Assembly: GCF_035222375.1 (NCBI RefSeq)
Contig: NC_085888.1
Coordinates: 2,046,001-2,110,000 of the forward strand
Direction: 5' to 3'
Length of the DNA: 64,000 nt
From: Podospora pseudocomata
Lineage: Eukaryota > Ascomycota > Sordariomycetes > Sordariales > Podosporaceae
The translations under genes were made by a program, and so were the position numbers. This document shows positions 57,692-64,000 of this stretch, one piece after another (the first letter of the stretch is position 1; every line of letters begins with the position of its first letter). Below the pieces are notes generated by a model, which was given only the letters and a program-made list of their open reading frames with translations, was not told the origin of the DNA and made no database searches.

Positions 57692-59261
57692 CGCGAGTGA
57701 CTCGTCTTTCGAGATCTTTTCTAGCTTTCACCTCTCTAAACGGATATTACCCCACCCTGTTTTGGCGAGGGCGGTTTCGTCAAAGAAGATATACCAGCTT
57801 AAAGACCTACTCAAGCACGTCAAGGCCCCTGATTGGAGTCTGCCGGATGTAGAGTCGGATATTGTCGTGTTTGCGATTTTGGCATCGAAATCCGACCCGA
57901 GGTCTCACCGGCCCGGACCGAGCGGGACGCAGTCTGATAGGGGGAAGTACATGGTGCTCACGTTGGTTGATTTGCAGTTTGAGGTCGAGCTGTTTCTCTT
58001 CAACAGCGGGTTTGACCGGTTCTACAAACTGACGCCCGGGACGGTGGTGGCGATTCTGAACCCGAGTGTTTTGCCGCCGCCGAAGGGGAGGGAGGATACG
58101 GGGAGGTTTGGGCTGGTGATTAATAGTGATGAGGATACGATCTTGGAGGTGGGGAAGGCGAGGGATTTGGGGTACTGCAAGTCGGTGAAGAAGGATGGGC
58201 AGCTTTGTAATGGGTGGGTGAATGGGAGGAGGACGGAGTATTGTGAGTTTCATACGAACGAGGCGGTTAGGAAGGCTAGGGGGGGGAGGATGGAGTTGAA
58301 CAATACTGTTGGGAGCGGGATGGATGGGGCGAAGAAGGCTAATTCGAGGGAGTGGTATGGGAAGAAGGAAAAGGATGTGAACCAGGGGTATGATAGGTTT
58401 ACGGGGACGAAGTATTTTGTCAGTAGGGGGACGGCGGATGGGGATGATGGGGATGAGATGGGGATGGCAGATCGAGTGGAGAGGCAGGAGGCGCTGAAGA
58501 GGAGGTTGTTGAAGAGGGAGAAGGAGAGGGATATTGCGAGGCAGTTGGGGAGTTGGGGGGGTGGGGCGGGGAAGGATTACATGAGTAGGGCCGCTGGAAA
58601 GGGGGGGCAAGGAGGGGGGAGTTTTACTAGTTCGACTGTTGGGTCTTCACAAACACAACCGCAGACGGGGAGCTCGGTGAATGTGAGTGGGAGCTTTGGG
58701 TCGACGGTGGGGACGAGTTTTGGGAGTTTGGATGGGGGGGCTGTGATGGGGAGTCAGCAGAGGGAGAGGAGGTATGATGCTGCCGCGTTGGGGTTGACGG
58801 GGAGGAGAGGGCAGGACGCGCCGAAGGTGGAGCTGGGTCCTGTCAAGAGGAAGAGACCGGTGTCTTCGGCCAGTAGCTCGACGGTTAGTACTATGAGTGC
58901 GAGTGTCCAGGGGGTGGCGGAGAAGGCACAGCCAAAGGTGGCGTTGGGATGGGGATCGGGGTTGACGACGAAATTGGGGAGGATGAGGGAGGGGGAACGC
59001 CTAGATGGGAGAAAAATGGAAGTGGAAACGTTGATTGCTGCTTCCAGGGCAGCGAGAGACGACAAATCTCCAGTCAGAAAAAAGACGAGATTTGTAACGG
59101 AGAAGGGGATACGAGAGGCGGGGAGGGATAGTTTAGGAGAAGGGTTGGGGGTTTCGGTTGGCAGTGGGACGGCTTTGCCAGCGGCGAGTGTGTTGAGCAG
59201 GAGCAGGAGGCGGGTGATGTTGGATGATGATGATGACGATGATTTGATTATTGTCAAGTGA
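56610..59261 (+). CDS. MCM10: Mcm10 DNA replication initiation factor
   Basis: Single exon, 883 aa. An N-terminal helix (EMLQLKLQAIQAKLKLKKLQ) is the self-association coiled coil. Residues 150-340 are basic and disordered. A poly-Asn run coded by AAC repeats lies at about 344-361. The OB fold starts at KIYQLKDLLKHV and contains KYMVLTLVDLQFEVELFLF near 447 and GTVVAILNPSVLPP. The Mcm10 zinc finger follows: GYCKSVKKDGQLCNGWVN then EYCEFH, Cys/Cys/Cys/His near 521-549. The tail is Gly/Ser-rich and ends in an acidic run DDDDDDDLIIVK. Mcm10 activates the CMG helicase at origins and binds DNA and polymerase alpha. Confidence 0.93.
57642..57692 (+). repeat. AAC trinucleotide repeat coding poly-Asn in Mcm10
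   Basis: Roughly sixteen AAC codons, interrupted once by GAC, just before the OB fold. Length variation would stay in frame. Confidence 0.9.
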
Positions 59262-60551
59262 AAGAGAGGAAGGGGGGTAGAAAATGATGTTTATGATACA
59301 GCACACACACAGTAGATACACAGCGCATCCGTGGGCCGTTATTCTGGGTTTGGGGGTTGGGTACATTTGTTTGTATACTACGACTTTGCATGTGGTTGGC
59401 ATGGCGTTTGAGCTTTTTGATGTTGGGGATTTGCATGGTCCAAGCATTGTTTGGTAGAGCTTTGAAGTATAAAGCAGAGTGTGGAAGCGTTGATGATGTT
59501 TTCTGTGGACTGTTTACTTGAGTGCTCAACTATGACTTCTGTGATTTGAGGTTTGCTTGGTGACCCCACGTCGTGGACAAAATAATACAGACTGCAACGC
59601 ATAATGAAAGGCTTAAAAGATGATAGAAAACATATTCGACTATCTTTTCAAGGCCTTTGGGCTCTCTTTTCAATGCCTTTCGACAATCTGTAAAGGTCTA
59701 TTAACTGTTACTGAATACCTATCATGTTGTCTTCAAGTCCTGTTGACGATCTTTTTCAGGCATACTGGCTATCAGCAAAGGTCTATTTCTTTTATATCCG
59801 CAGCATGGTGACTTACTCAGGAGAAATGACAACCTGTTGACTTCTCTATACTTCGCCAGGTACACGTTCGGGCACCAACGTCATCCGTGGGGGTCTAATC
59901 TGCATTTCTATCCAGCTCCCAGTCCTCTCCCACAGCATTGAACTCCCCTCTCAACATCATGTGAGAGTGGTCACAAGGTCAGTTGGATTTTTCCCGCTCC
60001 TCAATTCAGCGTAATGATTGGTTACTTCATCGCACTGTGCCATGATGAACCTACTTGGAGAAGTTGGGGTAAGTAAGACTCCGGGTTCTTCCAAGCTCTC
60101 TGCATGGTGATGACGATGTTGACTTTCTGCGGGGTACCTGTAAAACCAAGGCTGTATTCATTTGTTGAAAAGTATTTGTAAAGGAAAATACCTAGTAGGT
60201 ATAGACATCGAACAAAGACATACATGGGCTGTCGAAAGCTGATGATGCATTTCCTAAGGTATGCTCACTATACACCACAATGCTTCCGATATATGAGGGT
60301 ATTCTCATGCCAGTGTATGCTTCCTCCACGATCATGCCATGCTGTCATGCTGTCATGCTCTAGTATATCCCATGAGACCGCTTGCTATACCTGTTTCCCT
60401 TGCCTTGTTGCCAATGACACCCAAACACCCCTATATAATACAAAACTCTAACCTGATAACCTCCATCCTAAACTGTATCCCCAATAATGATTACCAAACC
60501 TGAACAACAGTATACCCTAACAAACCCCCTCCCCAAACCATACCCATAATC
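59262..60551. other. Convergent intergenic region between Mcm10 and Dna2
   Basis: About 1.3 kb holding 3' regions of both genes and the third copy of the degenerate minisatellite. Short direct repeats ATGCTGTCATGCTGTCATGC lie near 60339-60359. No gene is supported. Confidence 0.55.
59608..59795 (+). repeat. Degenerate ~22-bp minisatellite, third locus
   Basis: Units such as CGACTATCTTTTCAAGGCCT and CGACAATCTGTAAAGGTCT recur with CTATC and AAGGYCT cores every 20-25 nt, matching the arrays in the SCY1-like intron and at 46.9 kb. Confidence 0.65.
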
Positions 60552-63500
60552 CTAACCCATCAACTCATTCAAAATATCCCTCACCACCGGCCCCCCCTTA
60601 GTCAACATCCTCTCCCCAATCCTCTTCCTCCCCATCGTCGGCTGCTTCGACACCCCCCCCCTGACATTCTCCTTATTCCTATCCCCGACCCTATTCACCC
60701 CCAACCCCCCAGCAACAAACCTCTCCATCAACTTCCTCCCCTTCAACGGACTCTCCTCCACCATCTTCTTCACCACCGCCGACCTCCTCACCGGCGTCCT
60801 CCCCTTCGCCGGACTCAAATAATCCTCCACAAACGAAAAATAATGCCCCTCAAACTGCTCCCTCCCCAAATCATACACCCACTGCCTCTGCACCATCAAC
60901 TCCACAAACCGCTTGATCATGTCCTTCTCCCCTTCTTGTCCCTGTTGTTGCTCTGACCCCTCCCCCAAAAGCGTCTTCTTACTCCCTACCACCAATAACT
61001 TGACCTTCGCCCTGGTAAACGCAACATTGATCCTCCTCCAATCCTTCAACAACTCGCCAATGGAGCCAGAGTCATTGCTGCGGACGAGAGAAAGTAAAAT
61101 AACAGACTTGTCCCGACCTTGAAAACGATCGGCGGTGTGCATCTCGACATCTCTCCCCCCGGTGCTTCCCCTCAGGTGGTACTTCAGCAGCGCGAGCTGA
61201 GAGCGGTAGTGAGTCATTACTCCGATTTCTTCCGCGGGGACACCGCACAAAACAAGGGAATCGACCAGCTGGGTGATGATTTTGGCTTCGGTGGGGTTGA
61301 CGATGCGGTTGCCTTTTGCTTGCTCCTGGCTATCGGGGAGGAGATCAGTGTTGATAAACTTGACGCGGGTGGAGGGTGTGATGAGATCGTGTAGCCAGCA
61401 GCTGTTTGGTTTTGGCGCAGGGCAGCAGTGGGTACCGGCGGGGGGTTTCTGAGAGAAGGTCTCCGCGTCATGATGCCGCTGCTTCAAGGTTTCGATATGA
61501 GGAACGTGAAGTTCCGCGTTGCGGAGGGATTCAGTCCCGCATTTGAGTCTGCCTTTGTAGATGAGCGTGTTGGAAAGGGTCATGATGTCTTCTGACATGC
61601 GGTATTGATGCTCGAGATTGACCACTGAGGATGGGTGGGCGTCGGAGAGGAGTTTGAAGAGGGAGACATCAAGACCACCAATCCGGGCCTCGTTGTTTTG
61701 GACCAGAGGCGGGAGTTGGTTGTGATCACCGACGAGAACAAAAGTGCGGGCCATTCTGATCGGGCCAAGGCAGATGGGCAGGGTGATCTGAGATGCTTCG
61801 TCCACAATACAATAGTCGAATACCCGCTCGTTGAAGACGGGATGGTTGACGCCTAGACAGGTGGTGGCCACCACAGGGGTGCCATGCCAGGTTCTGCGGA
61901 TCTCGTCAAACGAGGACATGGGTTGACTGGCGAGAGTAACAAAGTCACGAACCTCGGGGTGAACCTTGGCTGGCGCTCCCAGACGCAGGATGGGGATTTT
62001 ATCGTCTTTCAGCTTGAGGAGAATATTGTCCACAGCGGTGTGGGTGTACGACGTCAGAAGAAGCGTCTTGCCTTGACCGATGAGAGCCCGGATGATGTGC
62101 GCGATGGTAGTGGTTTTGCCCGTACCGGGCATGCCCAGAACCAAAGCGTAGTCCTTGGCACTCATCACCTTCTCCACGGCTGCCTTTTGGTCGACGTTCA
62201 AGCTGTTCTTGCCCGGAACGGAATACTGAGTGGGAGCAGACTTGAAGCTGGGGGGTATCAAATCTACCACAAGCTGACGTATCCGCTGAAAGCCCTGAGA
62301 ACCATTCGTCATGATCTGAACAAGATTATTCCGCACCGTCGCCATTCCGTTGCTGAACTCGTCCTTGTCGAGTCTGTACCGAATAGGGGGCTCTTTGATC
62401 TTCCCCTGACTTTGTGCCGGAGCTGCCCCCTCGGGCGCCACCTCCATGATACTCGCAAACACCTGATTATCCACCTCGTCGAACCCAGGCTGTCGAATGC
62501 GGGCATTATGTAATCTCCTGTCAACCGCCACGCTAATCCTTTGCTTCCTCACAGCCGTCACGTACCCCAACGCAAGCGCGAAATGCCCCTGCTCGTCAGA
62601 CACAACAATCGGCTCTCCAACCTGAAGCTGCGAGTCCATGAAAGAAAACCCAGCCGCCGGACTCTCCTTGATAAACGTGTACGTGAACCGGTTAATCTTG
62701 GCCTGGTTCTCATCCTCAAACGCCGAGCCCTCCTCGATGATGACATTAGCAAAACATCGACCGACCTTCTCGCGTTCGGTGCTGACCATAGTCCAAAGCT
62801 CGCGGCGGAGTTTCTGACTTTCCTTTTCTTCCTTGGTCAAGAGATCCTCCCACTTCAAAAAGAACTCTTGATGCCTCGGAGAAAGATGTTGAACGGCAGC
62901 CTCGAATTTCTCGTTCAGCCCACTCGTGTCGCCATTTCCACCATCGGCAAGCTTATGGTAGATGAAACAGGACGTCTGAGCATAACATCTTTCGCAAGCA
63001 TTCTTGCTTCTCTTCATGGGCGGTAGCTGAACACTTCTTTCGCGGATATAACAGGCCAGCGCGTTGCGCTGCATAATCATATGCCGAAGCTCATGTCTGA
63101 TGGCGGGAATTCGGAGAGTCTGCGACGTCTCCATATAGTACAGAATACCGTAGGCGATTTCAATATCGTATCGATCCGACAACAACAGATTGTACAAGAC
63201 GGTTTGAGCCTGATGGTTGGCGGTGGCGTTCTTTCCGGTCTTGACCTCAAAAGGTACAGTCAACGTCTGTGAGACATTGCCTTCGCGCATTGTGACCTGC
63301 ACTGTCGCATCAATGTTGCCTTTGAGGCCATACATGGGAGACCAGACATGCTCCTCAACATCCAAAAGCTTGCTGACACACATGTTAACCTTTTCGCCGT
63401 TTCGTCCTTGAACGTTGGCATTCGCCTGGGGTGCCGCAGAAACAAATGCCTGGGCCCAGGACCTGAGCTCCGGCATCTTCGAAACAAGATGATTGCGGGC

Positions 63501-64000
63501 ATCGTCCATGCTGACCTTGATGACGTAGATATCCTCCAGGTGCTTCTGGAGCGTCTTGTCGATGACATCCCGTAGATAGTCCATAGTCCATTCGTTGGCC
63601 ATCAGAGCCGCCTGAAACACCTCGTGGAGAATGGTACCATAGACCAGAGCAGGCGTCGCTTCGCTGGTTGCCTTGACGCGATCCTGGAGGACAGCACGTC
63701 GCATGCACGTGAAAGAATCCGCAATCACTGTCGAGGAAATGAGCTGGTCTGGGTGCAAAATGATGATGTTGTGGTTGTTGTCGATGATGCATCGGCGAGA
63801 AGGCTCAAAATCACCAATGATATGAACATAGGCTTTGGGGTTAGCCTGCGTATCAACCCAGTCACCCCTGAGATGGACCATGTATGTCGTCTTGGTGCCC
63901 TCATGCTCTACCCAAAGGACCTATTGTTGTCTTAGCGGCATATAATCACCTTTTCTGAGCACATGGCATACCTTTTCCTCGGATTCACGTCCACGGTCAT
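60552..64000 (-). CDS. DNA2: Dna2 nuclease-helicase, N terminus beyond the window
   Basis: Minus-strand exons 60552-63920 (1122 residues plus stop) and 63972-64000 (partial, RGRESEEK) are joined by a 51-nt intron with GTATGC, GCTAAG and AATAG signals, phase 0. The rest of the N terminus is outside the window. The RecB-type nuclease has the first Fe-S Cys in SFTCMRRAVL, then GTILHEVFQ, GNIDATVQV and PFEVKTGK with the metal-binding D and E-x-K. Three more Fe-S cysteines are in CERCYAQTSC. The SF1 helicase has the Walker A GMPGTGKTTT, Walker B VDEASQ, and AFTRAKVKLLVVGS near the end. Dna2 cuts flaps in Okazaki fragment maturation and resects DNA ends. The basic tail of ~120 residues is less conserved. 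Confidence 0.95.

Overview
The window is nuclear DNA from a filamentous ascomycete, most likely a sordariomycete of the order Sordariales. The evidence is the short spliceosomal introns (mostly 48-150 nt, GTAAGT/GTATGT donors, CTAAC-type branch sites 10-20 nt before the acceptor), the compact genes on both strands, and protein content closest to Neurospora/Podospora/Chaetomium-type fungi: a Gly/Arg-rich QDE-2-like Argonaute, a SurE-TTL fusion of the Pby1 type, and the DASH subunit Duo1. There are no bacterial operons, CRISPR arrays or rRNA genes. I found no tRNA or 5S rRNA gene by eye.

Layout. 1-8.1 kb: an FMN-binding split-barrel protein, an Nramp metal transporter, an Opi3-type phospholipid methyltransferase, and a membrane protein with a spermidine-synthase-like domain. 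8.1-21.5 kb: a 13-kb gene-poor accessory block with decayed coding fragments, a perfect 10-bp tandem array, a 79-nt hairpin, and at least six or seven loci carrying a small Cys-motif domain (CxCGRxxCE ... PNGxT ... DWxHTGRP ... WKKDWxTGVVRxRxLMDD), all on the plus strand and mostly broken by single nonsense codons. 21.5-28 kb: Argonaute, a complex I subunit, and mitochondrial branched-chain aminotransferase. 28.8-40.6 kb: an SCY1-like pseudokinase with a repeat-filled 455-nt intron, a Sir2 deacetylase, and a PMC1-type vacuolar Ca2+-ATPase. 40.6-47.5 kb: a second gene-poor stretch with one weak small ORF. 47.5-64 kb: Pby1 (SurE + tubulin-tyrosine-ligase-like), a basic Ser/Pro-rich protein, Duo1, RNase H2 subunit B, Mcm10 and Dna2. 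The last is cut by the window end and lacks its N terminus.

Functional grouping. The right end collects genome-maintenance genes (RNase H2B, Mcm10, Dna2) and a kinetochore gene (Duo1). RNase H2B and Mcm10 are divergent and share an intergenic region with two ACGCGT (MluI cell-cycle box) sites 21 bp apart, which suggests S-phase co-regulation. Sir2 and Argonaute are silencing proteins; the Argonaute gene borders the decayed repeat block.

The most unusual signals are (1) the Cys-motif domain family, which I do not recognise, with stops that single C:G-to-T:A changes can explain, as expected of RIP-like decay; and (2) a dispersed ~22-bp degenerate minisatellite (consensus near AAGGCCTnnTnACTATCTTTT) at three distant loci, one of them the intron of the SCY1-like gene. 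All gene models are by eye. Exon borders were checked for reading phase, but no alignment or search was run.
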